Part shown: positions 8,513 to 17,290 of the stretch, in pieces
Layout: each line of letters starts with the position of its first letter
How positions within the stretch are numbered: the stretch's first letter is position 1
NCBI GenBank assembly: GCA_002495535.1
Contig: DAFX01000085.1
Location: 1 to 51,394, forward strand
DNA length: 51,394 bases
Reading direction: 5' to 3'
From: Euryarchaeota archaeon UBA433
Lineage (GTDB): Archaea > Thermoplasmatota > Poseidoniia > Poseidoniales > Poseidoniaceae
Made by a program: the position numbers and the translations under genes
The notes under the pieces: model-generated
The model's database searches: none
What the model saw: the letters and a program-made list of their open reading frames with translations, nothing else
What the model was told of the DNA's origin: nothing

Positions 8513-9277
8513 ATGGGCACAAGGAAAGATGGTCTCGAGGTTGACCACATCCCGTTCCCTATGCCGGAAGGTCGGTGGATCCTACGACAGAACTGGAAAA
8601 AACTCACACTGTTGCATTGGAAGGTCGAGCCTGCGCTGATCCGTGCCCATTTGCCAGATGATTTAGAATTGGATTTGTACCAAGGCGAAGCCTATGTCGG
8701 TTGCATCCCATTTGTTATGGAAAACGTGCGACCTTCTGGGTTGCCTGCTGTGCCTGGGATCTCCACCTTTGGCGAATTCAATATCCGGACTTACGTGACC
8801 AAGAACGGCGTACCAGGTGTGTTCTTTTTGACCCTTGATGCCAAGAGTCGGGTGACGTGCTTGTACGCAAACTGGCGGTATGGACTGACCTACCGTTATG
8901 CCAATTCAAAAGTCAAAGGGACTTTGGAATCGGGCTATGAATGGTCTTCGGCGCGGTCAGGAGGAAGTTTTGCTTTACGAGGCTCTTCACAACCAGCGTC
9001 TGAAATGCGTCAAGCTGAACCAGGCTCATTGGAATACTTCCTTTTTGAGCGCTACAGCCTTTACACCGTTCGCAAAGGGAGGCTCCATCATGGCTACACG
9101 CATCACATCAAGTGGGAGTACTGCGATGCAAACGTCGTCGTTGAAGAAAATACCCTTGTCGAAGGGTACAATCTCGGGATTGAGGATACGACTCAACCAG
9201 AACTCACGCACATGTCCAAAGGTGTGGAAGTGGTCACATGGCATCTTCTTCCATTGGGGGGTTCATCCAATGACTGA
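8513..9277 (+). CDS. DUF2071 family protein (YqjF-like)
   Basis: A 254-residue soluble protein of the DUF2071/YqjF family, which shares a fold with acetoacetate decarboxylase; its reaction is not established. Family features seen are the opening NWKKLTLLHWKVEPALIRAHLP (read in two pieces around residues 22-43), YVGCIPFVMENVRPSGLP, and FGEFNIRTYV, all typical of the N-terminal half. The start is uncertain: ATG 8513 clears the upstream gene, and ATG 8561 (MPEGRW) is also possible. The stop overlaps the start of the next gene by 8 bases in ATGACTGA, so the two are probably translated together. Confidence 0.75.
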   Translation: MGTRKDGLEVDHIPFPMPEGRWILRQNWKKLTLLHWKVEPALIRAHLPDDLELDLYQGEAYVGCIPFVMENVRPSGLPAVPGISTFGEFNIRTYVTKNGVPGVFFLTLDAKSRVTCLYANWRYGLTYRYANSKVKGTLESGYEWSSARSGGSFALRGSSQPASEMRQAEPGSLEYFLFERYSLYTVRKGRLHHGYTHHIKWEYCDANVVVEENTLVEGYNLGIEDTTQPELTHMSKGVEVVTWHLLPLGGSSND

Positions 9278-9659
9278 ACCCGATGTTTTGTTGATGGATG
9301 GCGACTGCGGTCTTTGCACAAGATCAGCGGTCTTCCTTCATCCGCGACTTCATGATCCACAAAGCCTGAGGTTTGTTGCGATTGAGAGCGAGGAAGGTGA
9401 ATCGATTATTGCAGCATTCCCTGAACGATTACGGAGAGCAGACTCTGTCTACCTCGTTCGAGGGGGGCGGCCCTATATGCGATCTGCAGCAGCGGTCCGA
9501 TGCCTTCTGTATCTCAAATGGCATTACCGTGTCCTGTTCCCGTTTGCATGGTTGGTACCATTGCCCCTTCGTGATGTCGTTTACCGTATCGTTGCTCGGT
9601 ATCGATTGAAATTTTTCACCCAGCCAGAAGTTTGCATCTTCCCAAGCCTTACCGCATAA
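9270..9659 (+). CDS. DCC family thiol-disulfide oxidoreductase (DUF393)
   Basis: A 129-residue protein with the hallmark DGDCGLC at about residues 10-16, the D-x-C-x-x-C motif of the DCC/DUF393 family of predicted thiol-disulfide oxidoreductases. PYMRSAAAVRCLL and a C-terminal hydrophobic/Arg-rich segment follow as in other members. No signal peptide is visible, so it is probably cytoplasmic or membrane associated. Its start codon lies inside the end of the DUF2071 gene (8-base overlap). The partner disulfide is unknown. The family call is firm; the function is only predicted. Confidence 0.85.
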   Translation: MTEPDVLLMDGDCGLCTRSAVFLHPRLHDPQSLRFVAIESEEGESIIAAFPERLRRADSVYLVRGGRPYMRSAAAVRCLLYLKWHYRVLFPFAWLVPLPLRDVVYRIVARYRLKFFTQPEVCIFPSLTA

Positions 9660-9702
9660 TATCGTCCCAACCCTCAAGTCATTTCGCCAACTGGGATTTT
9701 TC

Positions 9703-11610
9703 ATGAGTCAAACTTGGGTCATCGATTCCAATTGTTTCATTCACCTCGGTGCCATGGCGCCCGATGGTTTCCTGAAGGATCTTTCAGCGCTTCATCGTTC
9801 GGGGAATCATTCGTTCTGTGTCACGCCTGGTGTGCACAGAGAGGTTCGGACTGTACGTTTCCAACGTTGGAAAAAGAAGCCTGAATTGCTCAAAGCCCTC
9901 GAACCAATCCTCACCACCATCAATGTTGAGGAAGATCAAATTCGTGGATTAGCAAAGATGATCGGTGAAAAAGCCTCACCACAAGATGTTGATTTGTCGC
10001 TGATGGTGCTGGCCTCACAACTGACGAGAGAAGGTCAGGAAGTGGTTTTGGTCACGGATGATTTCAAGATGACCACGACCGGAGAAAAAGCCAACCTCGG
10101 CTATACTACGTGCCCTCCTTCAACCTTTATGCAACGGTTGGCCCAGAGTGGCGGGGCCAAGTCGAGTTCTGCCTTTAACAGCCTCTCTCGACGAATACGA
10201 GCGGCAGAAATGAGGTACGCCATCAGCAGGGTCAATGAATACGATATCCAAGCCAAACTCACTTGGATGGTTGATTCGCTGATTACAGTTCAGGTTCCGA
10301 AAGCCAAAGCAACAGCCTCTCCAGAATCCAATCTTGACAAAGATGAGGTGCTGCTCTCCACTTCTTTGAAACGAGCGCTCAAGGGTGAACAAATCAAGGC
10401 AAAACACAAGAAACAACTTGGGGACTTGATCGAGATCTGCACCCCAATGGTCGGTCTTGATGACCATCTTGCGAGCCTCTCGACCAAAGCCTACTCTACC
10501 GATGTCGAAGGTGCTTACTCGATGACTGTCCTCGCTTTGAGCGAAGGACTCGAAGCTGTTGGTCTTGGTTTAGCACCCCTTGATGAACACGCAGCAGAAT
10601 TAGCGAACACGGCCATTGCTGGGTTCATTCAACGCACTGAAACGGCCCTCGGGTTGATGGCTAAGATGAGCGGTAATCGCGCTTCAGCCCGCCTTCATTT
10701 GGCCCGTGCTTTGCAAGCGGCTACGTTGATCGATGATCGGTTTGCAGAAATGCACAGCATGCACCAACTTGGTCTCTTGGCCACTGGTTCTGACGATTGG
10801 GAGCGGGCGGCAAAGTTGTTTGAAACTGCTGACCGCCAAGCACAGGCCATCCAGAGCAATCGGCTGCCATATCTGGTGTTGGCGGGGATCACGCGCCATC
10901 TGAACCTCGAACTTACCAAAGCACAAGATCACATGAATGCTGCTCGAACGCTCGTGATGAAGGACAAAGCTGCGGCTTGCAATGATTTGACCAAAATTGG
11001 AATTTCCCTGCTTTCCATTGACCAACCTGGTTTGGCATTGGAATTGCTCGATGAGGCCATGGAGTGTGCCATGGAATCGCAACAGGCCTCAGAAATGGAA
11101 CGCCTCGCCGATTTGCTTTTGATGGCGAACGCAGCGATGACGAAAATAGACACGCTGCATCATGATGGCCTGCGGGAATTGCTCGACGGCCTCAACGCCA
11201 TTTCAGACGATGCAAAACAAGCCTTTGACGAGCAAATCGAGGCGATTGAAACACAGGTGAGTTTGCACTTGAGTCCGCTTTCTGAAACTTGGTCTGATTG
11301 GCAACCAGCGCAACGTTTGATCGGTGACGGTCAAACCTTGACTGTGGTTCGTTCAGAAGTTGATGAACACGGCCACACGCTCATTGTGGTGCACCACACT
11401 GAGCTTGGTACGTTGGGGTTGTGGTTGCCTGAAGGTCGAGTCCCGGTGAGCCCGGGTCACATCATCTCGCTGGGTGCTACCCGGGTAAAGGTCGCCAAGC
11501 CAACGGTTGAACTCCAAGATCAACATAGCATCCGTGGTATCGTTGCGATTGAAGAATCAACGGCACTTGATTTCATTGTTCCAACCGAAGAAATGACCGG
11601 TGAAGATTGA
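9703..11610 (+). CDS. PIN-domain protein with long helical-repeat region
   Basis: A 635-residue protein. Residues 1-145 look like a PIN nuclease domain: VIDSNCFIH (Asp8), Glu47 in HREV, Asp95/Asp97 in SPQDVDLS and Asp119/Asp120 in LVTDDFKM give the expected acidic metal site. Residues about 200-520 are helical with TPR-like spacing, for example ARLHLARALQAATL and AAKLFETADRQAQ. The last 100 residues are beta-rich. PIN domains cut RNA as toxins or processing enzymes; the large helical array suggests binding to a protein or ribonucleoprotein. There is no antitoxin-like neighbour. It follows the DCC gene by 43 bases and converges with the TauE gene with only two bases between stop codons. Confidence 0.7.
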   Translation: MSQTWVIDSNCFIHLGAMAPDGFLKDLSALHRSGNHSFCVTPGVHREVRTVRFQRWKKKPELLKALEPILTTINVEEDQIRGLAKMIGEKASPQDVDLSLMVLASQLTREGQEVVLVTDDFKMTTTGEKANLGYTTCPPSTFMQRLAQSGGAKSSSAFNSLSRRIRAAEMRYAISRVNEYDIQAKLTWMVDSLITVQVPKAKATASPESNLDKDEVLLSTSLKRALKGEQIKAKHKKQLGDLIEICTPMVGLDDHLASLSTKAYSTDVEGAYSMTVLALSEGLEAVGLGLAPLDEHAAELANTAIAGFIQRTETALGLMAKMSGNRASARLHLARALQAATLIDDRFAEMHSMHQLGLLATGSDDWERAAKLFETADRQAQAIQSNRLPYLVLAGITRHLNLELTKAQDHMNAARTLVMKDKAAACNDLTKIGISLLSIDQPGLALELLDEAMECAMESQQASEMERLADLLLMANAAMTKIDTLHHDGLRELLDGLNAISDDAKQAFDEQIEAIETQVSLHLSPLSETWSDWQPAQRLIGDGQTLTVVRSEVDEHGHTLIVVHHTELGTLGLWLPEGRVPVSPGHIISLGATRVKVAKPTVELQDQHSIRGIVAIEESTALDFIVPTEEMTGED

Positions 11611-11612
11611 CG

Positions 11613-12410
11613 TTAGAAGCCAACGAGGTCGAAGATGTACCTCAAGGCTACAACCACGATCAAAACAAGAAATGTCATCATAATTTTTTGTTCCGAGAGG
11701 TGCTTAATACCAAATTGTGCGCCAGTTCTGGCCCCAATGAAAGTCAAGGCGGCAAACAGGGCTATGAATGGTGCTTCACCGGTTAACTGCTCGAGGCTTT
11801 GTGAAGGCAGCGTGGCTATATGCGCAAGGATTGAAACTGGAATCACCGCCATCATGAAGTGAAGGCTGCTTCCAATCGCCATCCTTGGAGGAAGGTTGGC
11901 AAATGTGCGTAATATGGGCACGTAAATGACACCAGCGCCAATAGCGAGGACACTCGAGAGCACGCCCCCAATGGCTGCACCGACTCTTAGGGGCGTGGTT
12001 TGAATGTCATCTTCGCGTGTCGTTTCTATGGATTCACTTGCGTCAGTTTTCATTTTTTTCGTCGTCTTCCAAATGGCCCAAACGATCATCACCAAACTGA
12101 GGGATTTGAACACAATGTCTAGATTAGAACCGATCAATGAGACAAAAACAACGCCCAAAAGCGCTCCGGGGATTGCGCCATACAGCCCAGTTTTGACAAC
12201 AGAATCATCGACATAACCCTCTTTTCTATGCGTCAAACCACTGCCATAACTCACAATGGCCGTCAGGACAAGGGATACTGCGATGATCCGCCCGTCAATT
12301 GCCCAACCCGCTCCATAGTGCAAAAGGGGTACGAACAGCATACCTCCGCCCATGCCAACCGGTGCAAAGGCGAACGCAATGAGAAATACACCCAGACCGA
12401 TGAGGAGCAA
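11613..12410 (-). CDS. TauE/SafE family membrane transporter
   Basis: A 265-residue membrane protein with about eight hydrophobic segments arranged as two similar halves. Each half opens with a Gly-rich helix: FAPVGMGGGMLFVPLL at about residues 14-29 and the second-half equivalent GVLSSVLAIGAGVIYVPIL. This is the TauE/SafE (DUF81) pattern, a family that exports sulfite, sulfonates or other organic anions. The substrate here is unknown. The start appears to be TTG at 12410, because an in-frame stop lies a few codons upstream and no ATG is available. It is isolated on the minus strand between plus-strand genes. Confidence 0.85.
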   Translation of the reverse strand: MLLIGLGVFLIAFAFAPVGMGGGMLFVPLLHYGAGWAIDGRIIAVSLVLTAIVSYGSGLTHRKEGYVDDSVVKTGLYGAIPGALLGVVFVSLIGSNLDIVFKSLSLVMIVWAIWKTTKKMKTDASESIETTREDDIQTTPLRVGAAIGGVLSSVLAIGAGVIYVPILRTFANLPPRMAIGSSLHFMMAVIPVSILAHIATLPSQSLEQLTGEAPFIALFAALTFIGARTGAQFGIKHLSEQKIMMTFLVLIVVVALRYIFDLVGF

Positions 12411-12524
12411 AGCATCAATCGAAATTTGTCCTCACCTGCTGATGACGATGAGGTTGACATTGATGATGTTGCCTGATGAAGGGCCACCACATCATTGATA
12501 GGTTGGGGGGCTTTCCTTTTGTTC

Positions 12525-13094
12525 ATGCTTGTGCTGTTCGTCGGTTTTTTCACCGCCCTGCTGAGCGCTGTTGGCCTGTTGTGGGCAAAGAGCTCTTGGA
12601 ACCGCCTCGTCAGTTTAGAGGCAAACGTCGATGAGTCTTGGGCGCAGTATGAGAGCGACGTCATGATGAAATTCCAGACTTTAGATGACTTGACTGAAAT
12701 CGTCAAAGGTTATGCCAAGCACGAAATTGCCTTCTTTGAGCAACTCTTTGTCGCTCGACAGGCTGCTTCAGGTGCTCTCATTGCGAAGAACCTCGATCAG
12801 TTAGGGCGCGCCCAATCCTCAATTTCACAATTGACGCCTCGTTTTAACGCCCTCTCCGAGGCCTATCCTGAAGTGAAGGCTGATCGCCACTTCCTCGATT
12901 TGAGCCAGCGTTTGGTAAGTTTGGAACAAAAACTGTCTCACGGACGACAATCTTACAACTCACACGTCACGATTTGGAACAAAGCCATTCAGATGATTCC
13001 AACATTCATCATCGCCAGAGCCAAAGGTTCTGTGGCCCGGGATCTTATCTCAATTCCTGATTTCTATCATCAAGACTACAAAGTTAGGTTTTGA
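12525..13094 (+). CDS. LemA family protein
   Basis: A 189-residue LemA-family protein: one N-terminal membrane helix (about residues 1-20) followed by a long antiparallel helical coil. Family features are WNRLVSLEANVDESWAQYE after the helix, YNSHVTIWNKAIQMIP near residue 146, and the trailing F-I-I-A segment. LemA proteins are membrane-anchored four-helix proteins whose role is unclear in most organisms. ATG 12525 is chosen; TTG 12495 would add ten hydrophobic residues. There is no TPM-domain partner nearby, unlike many bacterial lemA loci. The next gene starts 24 bases downstream on the same strand. Confidence 0.8.
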   Translation: MLVLFVGFFTALLSAVGLLWAKSSWNRLVSLEANVDESWAQYESDVMMKFQTLDDLTEIVKGYAKHEIAFFEQLFVARQAASGALIAKNLDQLGRAQSSISQLTPRFNALSEAYPEVKADRHFLDLSQRLVSLEQKLSHGRQSYNSHVTIWNKAIQMIPTFIIARAKGSVARDLISIPDFYHQDYKVRF

Positions 13095-13118
13095 TGCCCT
13101 TCAAGCAAAACAGTAGGT

Positions 13119-14531
13119 GTGCCGATGTTTCTGGTGTTCGGTTCCAACCCACTTGCGGTTCGGCTCAGTCAATGGTGCGCTCAGCGTCAACGCTGTGTGC
13201 TTGTTGGCTTGGCATCGACACTTCCAGAAACCGACCCCATCGAACAATGTGAGGTCATTGCATTGCCCGAACCCATGCCACTTGCGTCCCTTCCGTTGGA
13301 CGCTGGTGAACCCACGGCAATTTTGCTCATCGACCCCAATGCACTCTCGGGTGACGCACCTATCGAGGCGGTCAGAAACCACTGGAAAGACGTCCCAATC
13401 CTCACCACAATGCCGCTTGAAGGCGATGGTGTGGATTTGATCAGTGTGGACGATGTATCATACACTGCAATGCAAGATCGAATTCGGTCTTGGGAGCGAA
13501 AAGATGGCGCATCCGTGCTTCACCATTACCTCTCATCGGTTCCTGAAGGTTCGAACGTCGCCATTTTCTGTCATGACAACCCCGATCCTGACGCTCTTGG
13601 TGCAGGTCTTGCCATGTATGAATTGGTTTCCTCCATGGGGCTTGAACCCCAACTGTTGTACGGCGGCATGATTGAACATCAGCAAAATCGAGCGATGCTC
13701 AATGTATTGGATATACCTGCACGACGCTTAATCCTCGATTGGGAAGTCAGCGACGTATTGACCGATGCAGCGGTTGTCATCACCGTCGACTTCCATCGAC
13801 CTGGTGCAAACAATATCCTGCCCGATGATTGTGTGCCCCACATTGTAATTGATCATCATGCATCTGAGGGTGTGGCGGCCGATTTGTCGATGGTGCACCC
13901 AGAGTTCTCAGCCACTTCTTCATTGGTGGCAAGCATGTTGATGCGCCTTGATTTTGAGATGACGCCACGCGTTGCAACGGCGCTTGCCTTTGGCATTCGA
14001 ACAGACACGCTTGGTTTTACCCGCCATTTCAATCCAGTTGATATCCGGGCTCTTTCATGGCTTAATGCGTGGGTTGATTCTGATATGATGCGTTCTATAG
14101 AGGAACCGCCTCGATCGAAAGAGACGCTCGAGGCCTTTGCCGAAGCCCTACGAGAGCGCCAGCAAATCGGTACGACTTTACTCGCACCTCTTTCTCAGTT
14201 GCCAAACAGGGATTCGTTGGCTCAAATCGCAGACTTTCTTTTACCTACGGAGGGCATTGATTCTGTGATTGTTTTTGGTGTGAGGCGCAGCAAGGTGATC
14301 TTGTCTGCCCGAACCACCGATCCAACCATCCATCTTGGACGGATGCTGTCAGAACGATGGCCAAACGGTCAAGCGGGTGGTCACAAAGCCCTCGCAGGAG
14401 GACAGGTGTTGTTTGAATCCCTGCTCGAGGCGCCTCCGAGCGATCCTGATGAGGCTGCTTTAGCTGCACTCATGGCTATGAAATTGGCTCTGGGTGACTT
14501 GTTTTCTAGGGGGGTTGACTCGGATGACTGA
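13119..14531 (+). CDS. DHH-family phosphoesterase (NrnA/RecJ-like)
   Basis: A 470-residue protein. Residues 1-125 form a Rossmann-like domain beginning MFLVFGSNPLAVRL. A DHH catalytic domain follows: CHDNPDPDALGAG at about 151-163, VDFH near 226 and the namesake DHH in IVIDHHASEG near 243. The DHHA1 substrate-binding domain ends with GGHKALAGG near 427. All metal-binding motifs are present. Relatives hydrolyse short RNAs, pAp or cyclic dinucleotide products. The substrate is not known. The start is GTG 13119 or ATG 13125. The stop overlaps the TraB gene start in ATGACTGA, so the two are probably co-expressed. Confidence 0.85.
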   Translation: MPMFLVFGSNPLAVRLSQWCAQRQRCVLVGLASTLPETDPIEQCEVIALPEPMPLASLPLDAGEPTAILLIDPNALSGDAPIEAVRNHWKDVPILTTMPLEGDGVDLISVDDVSYTAMQDRIRSWERKDGASVLHHYLSSVPEGSNVAIFCHDNPDPDALGAGLAMYELVSSMGLEPQLLYGGMIEHQQNRAMLNVLDIPARRLILDWEVSDVLTDAAVVITVDFHRPGANNILPDDCVPHIVIDHHASEGVAADLSMVHPEFSATSSLVASMLMRLDFEMTPRVATALAFGIRTDTLGFTRHFNPVDIRALSWLNAWVDSDMMRSIEEPPRSKETLEAFAEALRERQQIGTTLLAPLSQLPNRDSLAQIADFLLPTEGIDSVIVFGVRRSKVILSARTTDPTIHLGRMLSERWPNGQAGGHKALAGGQVLFESLLEAPPSDPDEAALAALMAMKLALGDLFSRGVDSDD

Positions 14532-15693
14532 TGCTCCTGTTTATGATCACTCAGAACGTTTGAGAGTTTTGGGTACCGCCCACGTTTCCAGTTCGAGCGT
14601 CGAGGCTGTGAAAGCCCAGATTGAATCCTTTCAACCCGATATCGTTGCTGTCGAACTTTGTCAGTCGAGGTACGGGGCGCTGACCTCGAACCGGCGATTG
14701 GACAAAGAAGGCTTGCTTAAGGTGGTCAAAGAGGGTAAAGCCCCCCTTGTGATGCTTCAATCCCTTTTGGCAGCAGAGCAACGGAAAATGGGCTTGGATG
14801 AAGGTGAGCAACCAGGAGCAGAATTGTTGGCTGCTGTTGAAACGGCGGAAGCGGCCCAACTTGAGGTGGCTTTGATCGACCGGGATATCCAAACCACATT
14901 GCGAAGGGCATGGAAGAAAATGAAATTCTTTGAAAAAATAAAAATTCTCTGGTCGTTGCTTGGTGACGACGAAGACGAAGATGCACCTGAAGTTTCTCAA
15001 TTGCTCGAGGATCAAGATCTCTTGACATCATTGATGGAAGAATTGCGAACATTCTCTCCTGGAGCTGGGTCGGTTTTAATCGATGAACGAGATGCCTACC
15101 TCGCCGGAAAAATCAGCGGGCTCGAATCACAAGGGGATAAGAAAATTCTCGCCGTCGTTGGTGCTGGTCACCTCAAGGGCATTGAAGCACACCTCAAGTC
15201 CTCTTCGCACCCAAATGAGGAAAAATTAGCCGACCTCGAAGTTTTACCAAACCGGAGCCGAGTGTCGAAAGCCATACCGTGGTTGATCCCCATACTCATG
15301 ATGGGTCTTGTGGCTTATTTCATTTCCAAAGGTAACGCTTCTGACCTTGTAGAATTGTTCACGGTGTGGACGGCTGCCAACGCGGTCTTTGCTGCTCTTG
15401 GGTGTTTGATTGCACGTGGCCATCCACTGGCAGTGCTAACCGCTGCATGTGCTTCTCCAATCACATCGCTCAATCCTACCTTGGCAGCAGGGTGGTTCGC
15501 AGGTTATGTGCAATTGAAAATGCGTGAACCAACAGCGGAAGACCTCCAGAATTTCCTCAAGATGGAAGATTTAGGGGCGTTTTGGTCCAACCGAGCCGGA
15601 CGAGTTCTCTTGGTGACTGCCCTTTCGAACCTCGGCAGTATGGCGGGTGCTTATGTCGCTGCAGCCGGAGTGTTTTCTGGCTTAGGGCGTTAA
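14524..15693 (+). CDS. TraB family membrane protein
   Basis: A 389-residue member of the TraB/PrgY (pheromone shutdown) family shared by archaea, eukaryotes and some bacteria. The N-terminal domain starts RLRVLGTAHVSSSS and has the conserved VAVELCQSRY; it also contains VVGAGHLKGIEAHL near residue 215, the second GxxH motif expected for this metalloprotease-like fold. The C-terminal third carries several membrane helices (about 255-275, 285-310 and 345-388). The cellular role is unknown, although eukaryotic relatives act at mitochondrial membranes. It overlaps the DHH gene by 8 bases and its stop overlaps the convergent folP stop by 4. Confidence 0.85.
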   Translation: MTDAPVYDHSERLRVLGTAHVSSSSVEAVKAQIESFQPDIVAVELCQSRYGALTSNRRLDKEGLLKVVKEGKAPLVMLQSLLAAEQRKMGLDEGEQPGAELLAAVETAEAAQLEVALIDRDIQTTLRRAWKKMKFFEKIKILWSLLGDDEDEDAPEVSQLLEDQDLLTSLMEELRTFSPGAGSVLIDERDAYLAGKISGLESQGDKKILAVVGAGHLKGIEAHLKSSSHPNEEKLADLEVLPNRSRVSKAIPWLIPILMMGLVAYFISKGNASDLVELFTVWTAANAVFAALGCLIARGHPLAVLTAACASPITSLNPTLAAGWFAGYVQLKMREPTAEDLQNFLKMEDLGAFWSNRAGRVLLVTALSNLGSMAGAYVAAAGVFSGLGR

Positions 15694-16556
15694 GACAAGG
15701 CATTGAGGACCTTGAGCAAATCGATATGCTCCTCTACATCGTGAACCCGCAGCAGATCCACGTGTTCATAATGGGCTACTGCGGCTGCACCGAGTGTTCC
15801 AGCGAGTCTTTCACTGGGATGATTTCGTTCGGTGATGCTGCCAATCATGGATTTTCGAGAGACACCCCAAAGTATTGCAAAGTTCTCTACACCTCTGAAT
15901 GCTTCTGGATGGTGTAAAAGTTGGATGTTGTGGTCAAGCGTTTTTCCAAAACCGATGCCGGGGTCCAAGGCGATCAAATCGGCAGGATGGCCCGCAGCAA
16001 CCAGTGCCCGAGCCGTCTCCAAAAGTTGACTGCTGATTTCTCCGACACAATCGTCGTATGTTGGATCGGCTTGCATCGATCCAGGGCTCCCTTGCATGTG
16101 CATGATACAAACTCCACATTTCGCTTCCAAAACGAGATCAATCATTCGAGGGTCCCTCAATCCAGATACATCATTGACCAAATCGGCTCCAGCAAGCAGG
16201 GCGGCTCGTGCTACAGCAGGACGCCGTGTGTCGATTGAGATGAGACCAGATGAATTGTTGGCTCGCAATTCCTGAATGATGGGAACCACACGCTGAATCT
16301 CTTCTTGCTCATCCACCGGTGCGGCTCCTGGTCGAGTTGATTCACCTCCAAGATCGATCCAAGTTGCCCCGGCTTGCCACATCGCTAGGCCGGTTTCCAC
16401 TGCCAGTTGGATGTCTTGCACTCTGCTTTGTTCATGGAATGAATCCGGTGTTGCGTTGAGAACGCCCATGATGTGACATGAACCGCCTTCAACTCGTTTG
16501 AGGCCCTCGCCAATTTGCTTTTGGCGTTTCAAATTGGGTCCTAAGGTGCCCTCCAT
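15690..16556 (-). CDS. folP: Dihydropteroate synthase
   Basis: Joins a pterin diphosphate to p-aminobenzoate to form dihydropteroate, the central step of folate synthesis. The 288-residue TIM-barrel protein shows all family loops in order: MGVLNATPDSFHEQS, DLGGESTRPGA, SIDTRR, NDVSGLRDP, MHMQGSPGSMQ, ALDPGIGFGKT and WGVSRKSM. It reads as a bacterial-type DHPS. The start is placed at ATG 16556; an upstream in-frame start at 16637 would run into the divergent gene. Related pathway genes are at 28778 and 35436 but not adjacent. The intergenic AT-rich patch at 16573-16584 may serve both divergent genes. Confidence 0.93.
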   Translation of the reverse strand: MEGTLGPNLKRQKQIGEGLKRVEGGSCHIMGVLNATPDSFHEQSRVQDIQLAVETGLAMWQAGATWIDLGGESTRPGAAPVDEQEEIQRVVPIIQELRANNSSGLISIDTRRPAVARAALLAGADLVNDVSGLRDPRMIDLVLEAKCGVCIMHMQGSPGSMQADPTYDDCVGEISSQLLETARALVAAGHPADLIALDPGIGFGKTLDHNIQLLHHPEAFRGVENFAILWGVSRKSMIGSITERNHPSERLAGTLGAAAVAHYEHVDLLRVHDVEEHIDLLKVLNALS

Positions 16557-16607
16557 GCTCCTCGTGAGGGTGGCATAATTGATAAGTTGTGACTTTGAAG
16601 GCTTTCT

Positions 16608-17249
16608 ATGTCGCAGGAGGCTGGAACTGAAACCCACGGGTCAGGCCATGTGGCGGGTGGCCATGTGCGTACACCGGACGCTGAGAAAAGCGCCCAACTT
16701 GCAGACCGAATTGTTCAACGGTTTGGCTTGGAAAAGGGCCAAGAAGATATTTTTGATTTAATCAATCAAAAAGCCTACTACGGTGGTATTCTGCTCGCTG
16801 GTTTGGTGCTCTTTTGGTGGGTCCTGATCACGGAAGGCAACGACGATATCACCCTTGCAACATCTTTCCTGTTTGATATGAACTTCTCAAACGTCGCCAT
16901 CACTGTCGGCCTTTTTGGTTTAATCTCTTCATCGTTCAAATCCTTGAGCCGAGAGAAGGGTCAACTTCTCCCCTCGCTCTTATCGGGTGCTATGCTCATC
17001 GTTTGTGGTTTCTTTATTTTGGAACCCTTGTTTTATGGCTTGATTGGTGACATCTCAATCAACACTGGGTTGTGGCGCAGTGGCCGTTTGGTCGTCCTCT
17101 TTACAGGCGTGACATTTTGCGCTAGTTTCCTTGTTGAAGCCTACCTCTTATTTTGGCTCAAGACGTTCTTCGAATCCGAAGGGATTGTACTAGCTGCTGC
17201 GGAAGAGGTTGAAATTCCTGCAGCACCGGATCTCCTCCACCTCGAATGA
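16608..17249 (+). CDS. Membrane protein of unknown function
   Basis: A 213-residue protein that I do not recognise. A hydrophilic N-terminus (1-50) with His and Gly residues precedes four hydrophobic segments at about 58-75, 95-113, 124-150 and 162-186. It ends with an acidic, Pro-containing tail. The start ATG 16608 has an AT-rich box (ATAATT, 16575-16580) about 30 bases upstream and no ribosome-binding site, so the mRNA may be leaderless. It is divergent from folP and lies 41 bases before trm56, with which it may share a transcript. Confidence 0.7.
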   Translation: MSQEAGTETHGSGHVAGGHVRTPDAEKSAQLADRIVQRFGLEKGQEDIFDLINQKAYYGGILLAGLVLFWWVLITEGNDDITLATSFLFDMNFSNVAITVGLFGLISSSFKSLSREKGQLLPSLLSGAMLIVCGFFILEPLFYGLIGDISINTGLWRSGRLVVLFTGVTFCASFLVEAYLLFWLKTFFESEGIVLAAAEEVEIPAAPDLLHLE

Positions 17250-17290
17250 AGACTCGGCGCTTTCATGAACAATGAATGGGAGGGGGTTCC

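Noticed and set aside
16557..16637. Longer N-terminus for DHPS
   Set aside because: It would overlap the divergent gene and its promoter region and lacks similarity to the family.
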